Below, piece by piece: positions 45,310 through 55,998 of a stretch of 64,000 nucleotides of DNA. Under the pieces are notes generated by a model, which saw nothing but the letters and a program-made list of their open reading frames with translations, was not told where the DNA came from and searched no databases. How positions within the stretch are numbered: position 1 is the first letter of the stretch; every line of letters begins with the position of its first letter. Both the position numbers and the translations under genes were made by a program. The stretch comes from Undaria pinnatifida (Eukaryota > Sar > Phaeophyceae > Laminariales > Alariaceae): contig JABAKD010000015.1 in NCBI GenBank assembly GCA_012845835.1, positions 6,344,474 through 6,408,473 on the forward strand, written 5' to 3'.

Positions 45310-46140
45310 CGTTATAACGCCTCCCCGCGTAATAACAGCTTCACACTGCTGCGTAACAACTCCGTACGAAAGAACGCTCCCACACGAAATAGCGTTTTTA
45401 CACTGAATAACGTATTCACGCGTAATAATGATTTCCCAACAGGGAATATTGAGCGAGCAGCAGCACTCTTCGTGGGCACTGCTGATGCTGGTGCTGCGGC
45501 TGCTGCACTGCTGTATTGAGATGACAAAATAAGTTTTATTTTGCACGTGTATGAAATTTTGCCCCCACACGTATCAACGCCCTCACACGTAATAATGCCT
45601 TCAAGCGTAACCAACTCCCTCACACGTAATAATACCTTCAAGCGTAATGTGTTTTCACACGCGTTCGCACGCTGTAACCATACGCCATGCTGAGATAGCA
45701 GCAGCACTTGTGCAAGCACTGCTGATGCCAATGCTGCGGCTGCTGCGTTGCTCTATTGAGATAACGGAAGTAAGTTTGTTTTGCCTCCACACGTACTGTT
45801 ATAACGCTCTCACACGCAACAATGCACACGCGCATATACCTGGTATACGCCTTCACATGTCCTCGCATGGCATTGCGTCTCCATACGTATCGACGCCTCC
45901 ATACGCAGCAACGCCTCGATAGGTAATAACCACGCGACGTAATGTTTTCACACGCCATAACGCGTAATAACGCGTCCACGCGGAAGTAAGCTACACGTAA
46001 AAACGCACACGCGCATAAAAACGCGTCCAAACGCGATAATTCCTCCACAGGCAATTAGGTCTCCACAATTATCAACGCTTTCGCATGCCTCCGAAAGAAA
46101 TAGCGCCTCACACGCAATAATTCCCCCACAGCAATGGCGC
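45310..46140 (+). repeat. CACACGTAATAACGCC degenerate minisatellite with higher-order copy
   Basis: Words of the type CACACGTAATAACGCC recur about every 15-25 bp. A larger segment at 45463-45542 (AGCAGCAGCACTC ... CACTGCTGATGC ... TGTATTGAGATGAC) recurs at 45701-45785, giving a higher-order period of about 235-240 bp. Confidence 0.75.
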
Positions 46141-46529
46141 TTTCACATGAAGGAATGCTCTCACGGCGTCTTCCTTTAACGGCTGCCTTGCACGGCTTCC
46201 TTGCCCCAAACAGTACTTGTTATCGTCGGTTTTTCGGCGTCGTTGGGGATGCACCTTTTATCGAACGTATTTCGGAGCATCTCATTGTTTTTTTCGTCCA
46301 TTTTCCGGGGGCATATCTCCATATGTTCGTCTCTTTGGGGGGGATATATCTCGGTCCTGTTGTTCGTTTGTTGCGATCAATCTCCCTCTATCATGTCGTC
46401 CGTTTTGGTCGATTATCAGGGCATCTCTTATTTCTCCTTTTTTCGCTCGTTTTTCGAGACAAATCTCACTACAATCCCCGGCCGTTTGGGGGGACAAATA
46501 GCCCTTTTTTCTGTCCATCTTGGAGGTCA
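46141..46529. other. T/G-rich degenerate repeats
   Basis: Irregular TTTTTCG...GGGGG words; opposed open frames without domains. No gene supported. Confidence 0.4.
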
Positions 46530-46829
46530 TCAATCACGGCATCTGGTCAAGCGCTCGAACCAAGAAAGCCGCAAAAGCTGCGTAGCCGACTTCCTGATCC
46601 TCCAGCCTGGCGCGCCCCTCAGCGAACCCCGTTGCCATAAAAACGCCCCCCGAACTGTTAGGAAACCCGTCACACCCTCCCGATTTTGTGCCGGCGGACA
46701 TCCCCGCTTCCCCGGTACACTCCCTAGCATCCCCTTTTCGTCTCTTGAAAAACCCCACCCGCCGGTCCCCTCCATCCTCGGAATCGTCGACGTCTTCGCC
46801 GCCGTGGTTGTAGCCGCCACTCTCAGCGC
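46530..46829 (-). CDS. Unrecognised minus-strand gene, probable terminal exon
   Basis: Acceptor GGTGTCACAG then, in phase 0 with the upstream exon, ALRVAATTTAAKTSTIPRME ... to a TGA at 46530-46532. The alternative acceptor 8 bases further in (GCGCTGAG) gives another open frame, SGGYNHGGEDVDDSEDGGD ... EVGYAAFAAFLVRALDQMP, ending at 46534. Both are open, and I cannot decide from sequence alone. The stronger CAG acceptor favours the first; the more protein-like C-terminus favours the second. Confidence 0.45.
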   Translation of the reverse strand, partial: ALRVAATTTAAKTSTIPRMEGTGGWGFSRDEKGMLGSVPGKRGCPPAQNREGVTGFLTVRGAFLWQRGSLRGAPGWRIRKSATQLLRLSWFERLTRCRD

Positions 46830-47080
46830 CTGTGACACCGAATCGGTTCGCGATTGAAGGAGGCGATGGAGGAAGGGGGGTTAGTTGGCGATCGAGACAG
46901 AAATGAACGGGGGCAAGGGGGAAGGGGGAGAGGAGGAGTCTTCCAGCAGCATGCATTGCTGTTATTTCGCTGTCTTGTACTCTGAAAAATTCTCCTATAT
47001 TGCCACCGCCGCTGCTGCCCTTCCCCCCCGCCCCGCCGCCGCCAACCACCTCCCTCCAACTTACCAAACCACTCGCTCAC

Positions 47081-47140
47081 CTTGACCATTGTGTCTATCA
47101 CAGCCTGCACCCGCCCCTCCCCCTCGTCCTCTGTGGTGAT
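47081..47140 (-). CDS. Unrecognised minus-strand gene, 60-nt exon
   Basis: Acceptor GTACCCCTAG, donor GTCAAG|gtgagc, 20 codons, phase 0 at both ends: ITTEDEGEGRVQAVIDTMVK. An acidic start followed by an amphipathic helix. The clean splice sites and phase make it credible despite its size. Confidence 0.65.
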
Positions 47141-47219
47141 CTAGGGGTACGATGCGTCCGGCAGAGGCGTCTATTCCGACTCGGGAGCAGCGCTGCCAGC
47201 AGACAGCGTCCTGGCACAC

Positions 47220-47282
47220 CAGAGCCCACGCCACCGCAACGTCGGAGAGAGTCATGCCGACGTTGAGTGAGCGGAATACCGC
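47220..47282 (-). CDS. Tentative 63-nt exon of the same gene
   Basis: CAGCAG|GCGGTATTCC ... GCTCTG|gtgtgc encodes AVFRSLNVGMTLSDVAVAWA-L in phase 0 and would join the 47140 exon across a 79-bp intron. It does not match the phase-2 end of the exon at 48421, so either another exon lies between or a boundary is wrong. Confidence 0.4.
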
Positions 47283-48420
47283 CTGCTGTGTCCCGGGACT
47301 TTAAAGTTTGTTTTGTTTGGTGCGGTGGGGGGGGGGGGGGGGAAGGGGTTCGTTTTAGTGTTAGTTTGATGTTTTGGGTTGTGTTTTTGGTTCAAAAATT
47401 GATTGTGTTTATCATCCGTTTCATCGACTTGCTGTTTTCAACGGTGTTATAGATTTTCGTTTTTTTTATCCGTTTCAAGGATCCGGATTGTTTCAAAACG
47501 GTATCGTACGTTGTTAACGATCATCGTTATTAACGCGCGTCGTTATAACGTTTTTCCAACGGTCATATCAACGGTTGTCGAAACAAAAAAAACGGTTTTA
47601 TACTGGATTGACGCAACGTTCATTTGTTTTCCGGTGATGGCCGTTGGTCGGTCCGTCGGTCGATATGTTGCACGGAGGTCGATTCGGCGTTCGCACAAGA
47701 CGTCAACGACAGTGGCCGAGCGGCGGGAGGGGGGGGAGGCGGAGGCAGAGGAGGGGCTTGTCGATAGTGTACTTCGGGGCGGGACAGCGACCATAATGTA
47801 TACAGCATGCGACACCAGCTAAGACTATCTTATTTCTGGCCAGGCTGGAGTTCTTACGTAAGGCAGGGGGTGTCCTACACTATTTTCAGTACAAAATAGG
47901 CCATGTTCTTATTTCGTCTAAAACTCGAAGCCTGCAATTCTTAATTGCCAACTTTTTAAGTGGGCACTGTCGCGTACTGTACGGTACGCTGAGAAAAGTT
48001 ACAAACTGCACCCATGGGCACAGACTACTCGAAAAGAGTGCTGGATAAACACACCAATCTAATTGTCTCTGAAAAAAAAGACGCACTGAAATTTCCCAGG
48101 GAGCTGATAGCTGTATTCACCATACAGTAGTGGTTCCTCTATAGTGCCGGTTGCCCACTATGGTGCCTGTGAGCTCGCTTGGCACAGATGGGGACAACCA
48201 GTACCGTCAACATGCGGAGTGGTGCCGGATGCCGCTGTATTATTGCTGGTATTTCCGGCTGGCACACACCGGTACTCTAGAGGGAAACACTACCGTATCC
48301 CAGTTGCCGCGTTGCCGCCAACGAAAAGTGCCACCAGGTCCCGATAATCGCTCTTCAAAACAACCAAAAATCGTTTCATCCTTAGTTAAACAACGAAATA
48401 ATTATACTTTTTACCCATAC
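47283..48420 (-). other. Intronic/gap sequence of the minus-strand gene
   Basis: Holds a G run (47328-47342) and MITE family 2 copy 2. No further exon recognised. Confidence 0.5.
48129..48291 (+). mobile_element. MITE family 2 (CCTCTATAGTGCC), copy 2
   Basis: 163 bp: left AGTGGTTCCTCTATAGTGCC, right GGTACTCTAGAGGGAAACACT (inverted). Interior GGGGACAACCAGTACC and GCTGGTATTTCCGGCTGG match copy 1 at 30422. Intronic, like copy 1. Confidence 0.8.
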
Positions 48421-48576
48421 CTTAACCCCGCCAATTCGAGATTTTCAAAATCGGAGGCGATAAGGTCGGCCATGCAGGCGCCAAGCTCGGCAACCCTGCC
48501 TCGTCCCCCTCCCATAGCCCCGATCAATGCGACCGCAATGGCAGAAGCAGTCACGCGGAGCTCTTCGTTGGCGTAC
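48421..48576 (-). CDS. Unrecognised minus-strand gene, exon
   Basis: Acceptor AATGCTTTAG, donor GTTAAG|gtatgg. The first base completes the AG| of the exon at 49267. It encodes YANEELRVTASAIAVALIGA, MGGGRGRVAELGACMADLIA and SDFENLELAGL. Helix-rich, Ala/Leu-rich, with the look of an alpha-helical repeat (ARM/HEAT-like) protein, but I cannot assign a family. Confidence 0.78.
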
Positions 48577-48849
48577 CTAAAGCATTGTAACATACATAAA
48601 AAAAACGCACACACACATATCGCCGTCATGTTCGTCAGCACAAGAAGCACCAGCAGTGCCTACTACAGCAACACAAACCACGCACCTACACTATGTACAC
48701 ACGCGATCAAACACAACGAACAGACGCCCCCCCCCCCCCCCTGCCCTCCGTCTATAAAAGGGATGCGTGGTCAATGGTCAAATGACTAAGGCAGACAACA
48801 AATGACTACGCGCCCCCCCCCCCCCCCCCAACCGAAAAAAAAACGTATC

Positions 48850-49310
48850 CTCTGGGTTTGCCCTCTTGCTTGCCCTCTGGCTTGCCTTCCGGCTTCCCCT
48901 CTCAAAAATTGTCCCCCTCCCCCCACTAATCTTCCCGCCGACAACGTCAAGGCGACCTTATCCGGACACCCCGCGATCCCCCCCCTCCCCCCCCCTCCCC
49001 CCCTGCCCCCAAAACAAAAACAAAAATACCCTCTTGTTTGAACTCGGAGTCTGTCCTTTGGGTTGCTCTCTCAGAAACCGCCCTGCCTCCCTTCACCCAC
49101 CCTTATTTCCGCCGATATGGCCGAGGCCGCCTTGTCCGCAAACCCCGTTACCCCCACCCTCCTACTTCCACCTCCCCCAAAAAAGGAAGAATATATATTT
49201 CCCCTAAGGGTTTCCTCCCTACGTTCCTCTTGGTTTCCCGCTCGGAACTTCCCCCCTCACACCCACCTTCCAGCCGATATGGCCGAGGCCACTTTATCTG
49301 GAAACCCCGT
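48850..49310 (-). repeat. Three tandem copies of an exon-intron junction
   Basis: GCCGATATGGCCGAGGCC at 49273 (the true exon end) recurs at 49111 with few changes and, more decayed, at 48937; periods are 162 and 174 bp. On the minus strand they read GFPDKVASAISAG, GFADKAASAISAE and GCPDKVALTLSAG, each followed by a G-rich GGTGGG donor-like sequence. Poly(C) runs at 48727-48741 and 48812-48829 lie beside the array. Confidence 0.75.
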
Positions 49311-49457
49311 GAGCGCCTCGAGGTTGGAGGTGGCCACCACGCGTCGAAGGCAGTGGGGCAGGACGCCCCTCGCGCCGGCCATGGCGGCCGAGAGGGTGGG
49401 CGTGCGGTCCGTGGTGATGGCCTTGGGAAACCCATCCGGCCCGACCAGGTCGTCCAG
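49267..49457 (-). CDS. Unrecognised minus-strand gene, exon
   Basis: Acceptor ACGCTACTGCAG, donor GCTGGAAG|gtgggt, 63 codons plus AG (phase 2). It encodes LDDLVGPDGFPKAITTDRTP, TLSAAMAGARGVLPHCLRRV and VATSNLEALTGFPDKVASAI. GC-rich third positions and consistent phases with both neighbours support real coding. Function unknown. Confidence 0.8.
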
Positions 49458-49503
49458 CTGCAGTAGCGTAATAAGATCGTCCACAACAAGGATAATTACG
49501 AAT

Positions 49504-51249
49504 TTAACCCCTTAAGACCGGTGACAATAAAAGGCCAAAAGTTTGAAATTCCCGAAGATCCCAGCCAAACTTTGCCTGAACGGTCGCCTATGGACACAAT
49601 TTGGTAGATTTAGTTTTTGAAACTTTCCACAATTCCGGGAAAAAACGATTTCTCGCGGCGATCTTGGCCAACATCTGCCTGAGAATTTCTCAAGCAGGAC
49701 TCGGATTAGATGCGGCGCAATTTCGTGTTCTCCACACACTTCGTTCGACGAAATCAACGACAGCGCCGTGAACTCTGAACGTGGCGAGCTCGTTAGGGGC
49801 TCCGACCCCCCCTTGGCGTAGAGCGCTTACTCTACGGCGTTTGTGGCGGGCGCCGATCAGGCTTCTGTTAAAAACACAATTGGCGGCTGGTGTGTAGAAA
49901 ACTGAAACAAAAACTCTATCGTCTCCCAACGGGCGAAGAACAGAATTTTGAGAGGATGTGACGGAAGACCACGGGACAACACAAGCAACCTCTCACGCCC
50001 TAGGGCATGGATCGAGATAACTCTTCAGCGCTGTCACCTACACTCACGTGGCCTTGTCCGGAACAAAGAGGAGTGACCAGGGTTGTCTTTATCTCGAGAT
50101 CGAAGGTCAATCGTGTTTAGTGGGCAGTGTTGATCAAGGCTTTAGGAAAAAAAGACAAACTGACCTGTTGGACCGCATGACCCCCAAAAAAAGCCAGAAA
50201 CAAAAACATTGTAGTAATATTTTCCCCACAGCGACGTAACCCGGAATCTTTCAGCAAATAACCCCAAAAAAAGTTTGCAAACTATCAGGCCAAACTGTCG
50301 GCTTTCCATTGGCATAGGTCTTAGAGCCCCCAAACCCCTCCCTATATTAAGTTCAAGTAAACTTGTCCCCAAAAGAGGTCCCAGTTGTAAAGGCGTTAAG
50401 AGCGGGTAAATCGGACTTGTCACCCCTGTAGCGTCTAAGAGCGGTCAAATCAGCGTGTCACCCATTGTGACGCCTATACAAAAAAAACGATAGTATATAC
50501 CCAATCTGATTCAAGAGAGCGGCACAAGGACAAGAGAGGCAACGATGACCAGTCAAGACGTCAGTTGACGGTCTAGTTTTGACCCGTCAAGGCGTCTTTA
50601 GACTTATAATACTAATTTCAGTGTGTGGAGTTCCTTGACGGCTGTCTGTCAAGAGGCAAGAGCGCCGTCGACATCTTTTGTTGGGAGAGGCTCTTAAATC
50701 GAGTACCCCACGGTATATGAATAGTGTCATGCCAAAGCGGCTTCGCACCGTGCCGGAGATAATGTACATATATGTACTCGTATTTCGTTGGCTGTTTTCG
50801 GGGATATCTCGAAGGGTGGGGATGGGGCGGGGATTAGAGGGGAGGCGGGAGGCACTGAGGTCGATAGGGGGAGGGTGAAGTTGTCTAGCCACTGTGGTGC
50901 CACAGGAGTGCCATGCCGAATGCCGATACGTTTGTTATCGTCTTGTTTTTGGTTTTCGGAAAGGATCAACGTTTAGCAGCGGGACGAGGGCGGGGATTGC
51001 GGTTGGGCGGGGGAAGGGGAGGGCGGGATGAGGGGTCCCGGTTGGGTGGGGGGAGGGTTGCGTTCGGAAACGTTTCGGATGTTGAAATAATAGTAGTATA
51101 ACAACCTGTAACAATTCATCCTTAACTAATGCCGCGTGCTGCACTGCACGTAGTTAAAGCTAGACTAACATCCACTATGCGACTAATCGCTTTACTCGAC
51201 ATTTCCTGGATCATATACGTACCACAAAACAAAACAAAAAACGCCTCAC
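49504..51249 (-). other. Intron of the minus-strand gene
   Basis: About 1.8 kb. Contains a TTAACCCCTTAAGACCGG end at 49504 (possible piggyBac-type terminus), the third TTAA MITE, and an inverted pair around GACCGTCAA...TTGACGGTC at 50550-50620. No exon recognised. Confidence 0.5.
50312..50399 (-). mobile_element. TTAA piggyBac-type MITE, copy 3 (decayed left end)
   Basis: CTTAGAGCCCCCAAACCCCT, AAGTTCAAGTAAACTTGTCC and GTTGTAAAGGCGTTAA align with the 15036 copy; the left TTAA is lost. Confidence 0.65.
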
Positions 51250-51343
51250 TTGCACGATGAAAACTCGGTTGACTTTGCGCATCAGTTGCTCCACATCAGC
51301 CTGTACCAGCCCCCCCTTGTGCCCTTCTTCAACGGAGGTGTTT
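51250..51343 (-). CDS. Unrecognised minus-strand gene, exon
   Basis: Acceptor ATGGGCGGCGCAG, donor GTGCAA|gtgagg. One base completes the preceding GG|A codon, then 31 codons: NTSVEEGHKGGLVQADVEQL and MRKVNRVFIVQ; ends in phase 0, matching the exon at 49457. Confidence 0.8.
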
Positions 51344-51384
51344 CTGCGCCGCCCATCGAGGCAATAGCAACAACGAAATGGAGG

Positions 51385-51500
51385 AGAGGGGAGGGGGTAC
51401 TCATTTGTTGCTTGCCTTAGTTATCTGACCATCGACCATGCATCCCTTTCGAGACGGAGCACCCTTCTTGAGTCCGATCAGAGACACCGAAAGTGGAGGA
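51385..51500 (+). repeat. G-rich tract + TACTCATTTGTTGCTTG repeat
   Basis: GGAGGGGGTACTCATTTGTTG, TCTGACCATCGACCATG, CCCTTTCGAGACGGAGCACC; the same order as 34366-34475. Intronic. Confidence 0.65.
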
Positions 51501-51945
51501 TAGGGTTAGCGTATACACTCGCTTAAATTTGCAACAACTGATGGCAACTCGTGCACGTCGGACAATATCGTGGATAGCCAAGCTGAATAGGCGCATGTCC
51601 ATCTACGAACAAAGAATCGGCTTGGGGCAACTCGAAAGGAATTCCTACCATTCGGCAACGATCAATTTAGTACCGGTAACTCAGTCAGTTTTCACAAGTA
51701 AAAAAACAAGACAACAGAACAAATCACGCTCGCAACAAAACAAGCATTGGTGACCCCCCCCCCCGGCCCCAAATTATAATAAATAATTAAATAAACAAAC
51801 AGAAAAGTACATAAAAATTTGATTAAATAAACATAAATACATTACTCGTATAACTAAATAAATACAAGTACATATATTATAATGAACTAAATAAGTAACT
51901 ATATTGACCATACTCCTGCTTTGCAAAAGACAATAAAAAACTCAC

Positions 51946-52184
51946 CCTCGCCGCCGGGGCTGCTCCAGCACCACGTCTTGTTCCGAAAACACGCCGCTGA
52001 AACCGCCGGAAACCAGCAAGTCGACATGGCCAAATAGGCTATCACCCCGCCCCTCCCCTCCTCCCGCCCCCCCGCCCCACCATCCCGCCTTTTGGTCATC
52101 CTCCAACACCTTTACTAGGTCTCGCGGTGGCTTGAGAGCGATTACGAGAACCCGCTGTCGCTTTCGTCTGCACTTGGCGAACAC
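51946..52184 (-). CDS. Unrecognised minus-strand gene, exon
   Basis: Acceptor GATTACGCGAG, donor GGCGAGG|gtgagt (near-consensus), 79 codons plus GG (phase 2). It encodes VFAKCRRKRQRVLVIALKPP, RDLVKVLEDDQK, a Gly-rich insert (WWGGGAGGGEG), then LFGHVDLLVSGGFSGVFSEQ and DVVLEQPRRR. Alternating hydrophobic strands (RVLVIAL, VDLLVSGGFSGVF) suggest an alpha/beta fold. I cannot name the family. The 5' side is phase 0, so a preceding exon or a start lies upstream. Confidence 0.78.
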
Positions 52185-53440
52185 CTCGCGTAATCTGGCC
52201 CTGCTTCATTGGGACATACAGATGGCATGTGCAATCGGGTACATACGTGAGTAGTTTATGAGTACTTGGTGGTATGATATGCTGCTATCTAATTCGTTAC
52301 GATGATGATTTTGATAGTAGAGTGGGTTGTGATAGTTGGTTGCGATAGTTGGATAAAATATTTTCGAAGATATACTGTTAACAGAATGAAAATCACACAC
52401 AAAAGGAAAGCATCGCCACCTTTCAGGCGAGCTCTCCTTCGCTACGACTGTGCCGGTTGAGGCTTTGTATACCTGGCAAGACCGGCCGGTAAAATAAACT
52501 TGACTCCAATTAAACAAAGGGGGGTGCATTTTTCTTTTTTGCCCCCTTTGTTGTTGGATCATTCATCCTGCAAACAGTGCATCTCCATAATAATCGGTTA
52601 TTGGAATATGGACTCTGCAGTCCATTAGTATCTATTTGATTCGTATTAATAGTCACTATATTGAGTACACTGGTTATCTTAACCCCTTTGAAACTGGAAA
52701 CCTGTTTTTGGGGACAAAATTACTTGGATTTAGTATAGGGAGGGGTTCGGGGGCTCTAAAGGGGTTAATCCAGATGCAGAGAAACACAATATGCGGGGAA
52801 TCTCGGTTTGTCGGTATGTTGTATTATCCAAGTTGTTACTAACTTCCCACCATAAGCATCGGGGAACGTTGCAGGGAATGTTGCAAGGAACTTTACCACA
52901 GGATGGTTTGTCGGTAAGTACAACAACCCGTAGAGTACATCCGCCCGTAACATGGGCATTGTGCCGTATTGATTAGGTGACGGTGAGCCCCGCCTAGATC
53001 ACTCCCTACACCTCCTCTCCTGTTCTCACATCTCCTTCGTTTCCATGTTTCGGCCACATAAGCGCCATTCTTCAAACTGTATTATTTCTTCTTCACAAGT
53101 GATCCTACCAGACACTTTGGTGCCACCCCTGCAGCTCTAAGCACTGAAACAGAGCCTTAAGACGTGTCAGTGTTTCATTGGTCACGATAGTTGGGTATTA
53201 TGGTAGGTTTCGATAGTTAAATGTACTGTACTATCATAGTTACATACTAGGTATACCATTACAACGAAATAGGTTACAACAATCGTTGGTGATTCAGTCA
53301 TCACCATTGTCAAAACTGGTTAGGCTATGAAACTTGGTTGCGACAATACGCTACGTACAAGACAAGCATTCTGACATTGGGCTACAATGATTGATTTAAC
53401 GCACCAGGTATAAATTATAGGTGGCAGCAGCGTGGCATTC
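52185..53440. other. No gene recognised; TTAA MITE inside
   Basis: Nothing apart from the 52679 element and A/T-rich sequence. Confidence 0.45.
52679..52768 (+). mobile_element. TTAA piggyBac-type MITE, copy 2 (intact)
   Basis: 90 bp including both TTAA: TTAACCCCTTTGAAACTGG at the left, CTCTAAAGGGGTTAA at the right. piggyBac elements insert at TTAA and their ends begin CCC; both features are present. Confidence 0.8.
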
Positions 53441-53703
53441 AAGCGGTTCCCCACCGCACCACCGCCGCCACTGCCATCGTCATCACCAATAACCCCTCAT
53501 CTCACCTGGCCAGGTCTCCTCCTCCCCCCTCCGTTACCTCCCTCCCCCAGCGGCGGAAGATCGATCTTAGGAGGGATCCGAACAGTCCGGAGCAAAACCC
53601 CGGAACCGATACGCCAAACGTTTCCCACCGCGCCCCCTCTCGCTGCTCCGCCTGGCCGACTTCCGTTCTCGGTTGTACCCTTCAGCGGGCAGGTAGAGGG
53701 GTT

Positions 53704-53830
53704 TGAGGACCGGGGGGGGGGGGCGGGGGGGGGGGGGGGGTACTCATTTAATGTATAGCCGTAGCCGGACGACCATAGACCCTCAATGTCATGCATAGCT
53801 GTACCCGTATGACCATAGGGTATTGACCAT
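53704..53830 (+). repeat. Poly(G) + TACTCATTTAATG repeat
   Basis: An interrupted G tract of about 35 bp, then TACTCATTTAATGTATAGCC, GTAGCCGGACGACCATAGAC and CATAGGGTATTGACCATAGG. Related to 14041-14110 and 22672-22716. Confidence 0.6.
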
Positions 53831-53839
53831 AGGGTATAG

Positions 53840-54480
53840 ACCCTCGCATCCCTACAGCGCCGGGGCGGAACACGTCGCGTGATCACCGACAAGGCTGACA
53901 TCGCGCGCGCCAAGCGCGAAGCGCCGCGAGGTGTTCGGCGAATCGCATGAAGGGTGGCCTGCATCCTGCCAAGAACCACGTGTGAGGCAGACTTCGGCAC
54001 CTAATGCGTACTTTCTTGCGTATGGAATACAGCTTCGAATTACGTTATTTTTGTTTTCTTGTTTGGTTTGGTTTGGTTTGGGGGGGGGCGTTGAAGAGTA
54101 GGGGAAGGAAGAGGGGAGGGGGGGGGGGGGGGGGTCCGTCATAGAATTTATTGAGCCACACAGAGAGTACCAGGTTACGGTATTCCCGCCATTTACAGGT
54201 GAAGGCAAAACAGCACTCGGGGAAAGGCCCTGTGGCCCGCTCTTTGATTGGTTAAGACTCATCTGCAGGTGAAGGCAAAGCAATAATCGGGTAAAGGCTC
54301 TGCGGCCCGCTCGTTGATTGATTAAGACTCCATAGTACCTCTTTTTGGCTGAAAGTATCCAGTCAATACCGCTTTCTGTCTAATCCGGTTGGCCTAAACC
54401 TTGGCTGTTTGGCCAGGTACTACTAGACATGGCTTTTGACGGATCGGGTCAGCACTCGTAAGTCGGGTCGGGTCAGGTCG
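53840..54480. other. No gene assigned
   Basis: The minus-strand frame 54010-53850 (EVCLTRGSWQDAGHP ...) is open but unassigned. AGGTGAAGGCAAA...GGAAAGGC words repeat at 54200 and 54266 (unit about 66 bp). Poly(G) at 54119-54134. Confidence 0.4.
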
Positions 54481-54490
54481 GGTCAGGGTG

Positions 54491-54660
54491 ACGAATGAAA
54501 ATCAACGAGCACATAAAGCTGAAAAGTGGGAATGCTGAACCCTATGCTTGATAAAACGAAGGCACGTACAAGGAGGGGAAGGGAAGATACCTGTGACCAC
54601 GGCTTGTCCAGAAGGCAAAAGCTCTTACGGGTTGAGCTGGAAAGTAAAACGTGACAACTT
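54491..54660 (+). mobile_element. tRNA-derived SINE body and tail (copy 7)
   Basis: ACGAATGAAAATCAACGAGC, GGAATGCTGAACCCTATGC, CCTGTGACCACGGCTTGTCC, CTCTTACGGGTTGAGCTGG and AAAGTAAAACGTGA. The 3' end runs directly into the AAT array. Confidence 0.75.
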
Positions 54661-54664
54661 GCGA

Positions 54665-54808
<144 letters not shown>

Positions 54809-54824
54809 GTTCCGTGATAATTGA

Positions 54825-54950
54825 GACCTCCTGACCGGACCCGATATTTCGAAGACCTCCAGACTCGACCGGGCTCGACCCACGGGGTTTCGAGAATATT
54901 CCTGACCCCGCCCGTAGGTCGGGTCCTGACCCATGCAAGCCGACTATCAT
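54825..54950 (-). repeat. GGGTCGGGTC repeat, copy 2 (inverted)
   Basis: CTCCTGACCGGACCCGATAT, GGCTCGACCCACGGGGTTTC and CCCGTAGGTCGGGTCCTGAC are the reverse of the 23098 element. A third small piece is at 54432-54490 (TCGGGTCGGGTCAGGTCGGG). Confidence 0.6.
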
Positions 54951-55027
54951 TATTTAGAGAGGAAAACATCGTCCACAACAGGCCGCGCGGGGTAACAGCT
55001 CCCCTCCCCCCCATCCGTACAAGCAAC

Positions 55028-55170
55028 TCAAACCAGCAGCATCGGCGCCAGTAGCATCGACAGCACGTACAGCAGTAGCAATGTAGTAGCAGCAGGAGCG
55101 TCAGCAGCAGCAGCAGCAGCAGCACAAGCGATAAGAAAAAGCATCAACAACAGCAGCAGCAGCGCGCACA
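55028..55170 (+). repeat. CAG-rich microsatellite
   Basis: Interrupted CAGCAGCAG and AGCAGTAGCA runs. Confidence 0.8.
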
Positions 55171-55370
55171 ACAGTGAATGTTTAGAGTGCGTATGTGTGT
55201 TGACCAATGAAACATCCCGAAACACCCGTCCTTCGACCAACGAACAGGTATATTCGACTAAGCAATAACCTCTACTTCATCCTGTATAATGTTTTGCATG
55301 CCTCGCATAGGCGTCTGCCCTAGCTTCCGCTCCGGAAAACCACTCGGCACTCCCTCAAACCGCGTCTCAC

Positions 55371-55526
55371 CGGCCTTGACCCGATGCGGAGCCTTCGATG
55401 ACGTCGACCTCACAGCCCAGAGGTACCAGCCCCGTCTGGCGAATCGCCGCGATCCCCTTCTTGGCTAGGAGGACCTTGCCGTCGGTGATGCCCTCCCCGA
55501 CCACCACCGTCCGCAAAGGGTACGGC
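55371..55526 (-). CDS. Unrecognised minus-strand gene (5' part), exon
   Basis: Acceptor CACGGCGGCAG; the first base completes AG|G from the 56724 exon, then PYPLRTVVVGEGITDGKVLL, AKKGIAAIRQTGLVPLGCEV and DVIEGSASGQG. A strong donor GGCCG|gtgaga follows in phase 2; read straight through, the frame stops 4 bases later (55367). With splicing it would connect to the exons at 52184 and below, making one gene of about 12 kb. With the stop, this is the C-terminus of a separate protein. Beta/alpha alternation around RTVVVGEGITDGKVLLA suggests a globular domain. Family not recognised. Confidence 0.75.
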
Positions 55527-55574
55527 CTGCCGCCGTGGGAAGATGAGCAGAAAGGGTCCAAAAAGTAGTGGAAG

Positions 55575-55910
55575 CAGTAGCAGCAGTAGCAGAAGCAGCG
55601 ACGGTGAGACACACAACGGAAACAAGCAGAAGGAGCAAGAGCAGCAGCAACAGCCACAGCCACAGAAGAAGTAGCGGAAACATCAACGGAAAGGTAAGCA
55701 ACGGACAACAAACAACACCACCAGCAGGAGCAACGGCAACAAGAACAACCACAAATAACTGCAACGGTAAATAACATAAACGTAAAAAAACAGCAACCGT
55801 GTAGCAAAAACGGGAGCAGCGATATCAACAGCGAAAGCAGCTACATCAGTAGCAAAAGCAGCAACAGCAACAGCAACAACAACAACAACAACAGCAACAG
55901 CAGCAACAGC

Positions 55911-55998
<88 letters not shown>

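Noticed and set aside
45049-45570. 173-codon minus-strand frame
   Set aside because: Falls in the CACACGTAATAA repeat region; residues are Cys/Ser/Phe-rich without a domain.
46134-46857. Two plus-strand frames of 168 and 218 codons
   Set aside because: They overlap the minus-strand terminal exon and a T/G-rich repeat; no domain, and the minus-strand reading has splice and phase support.
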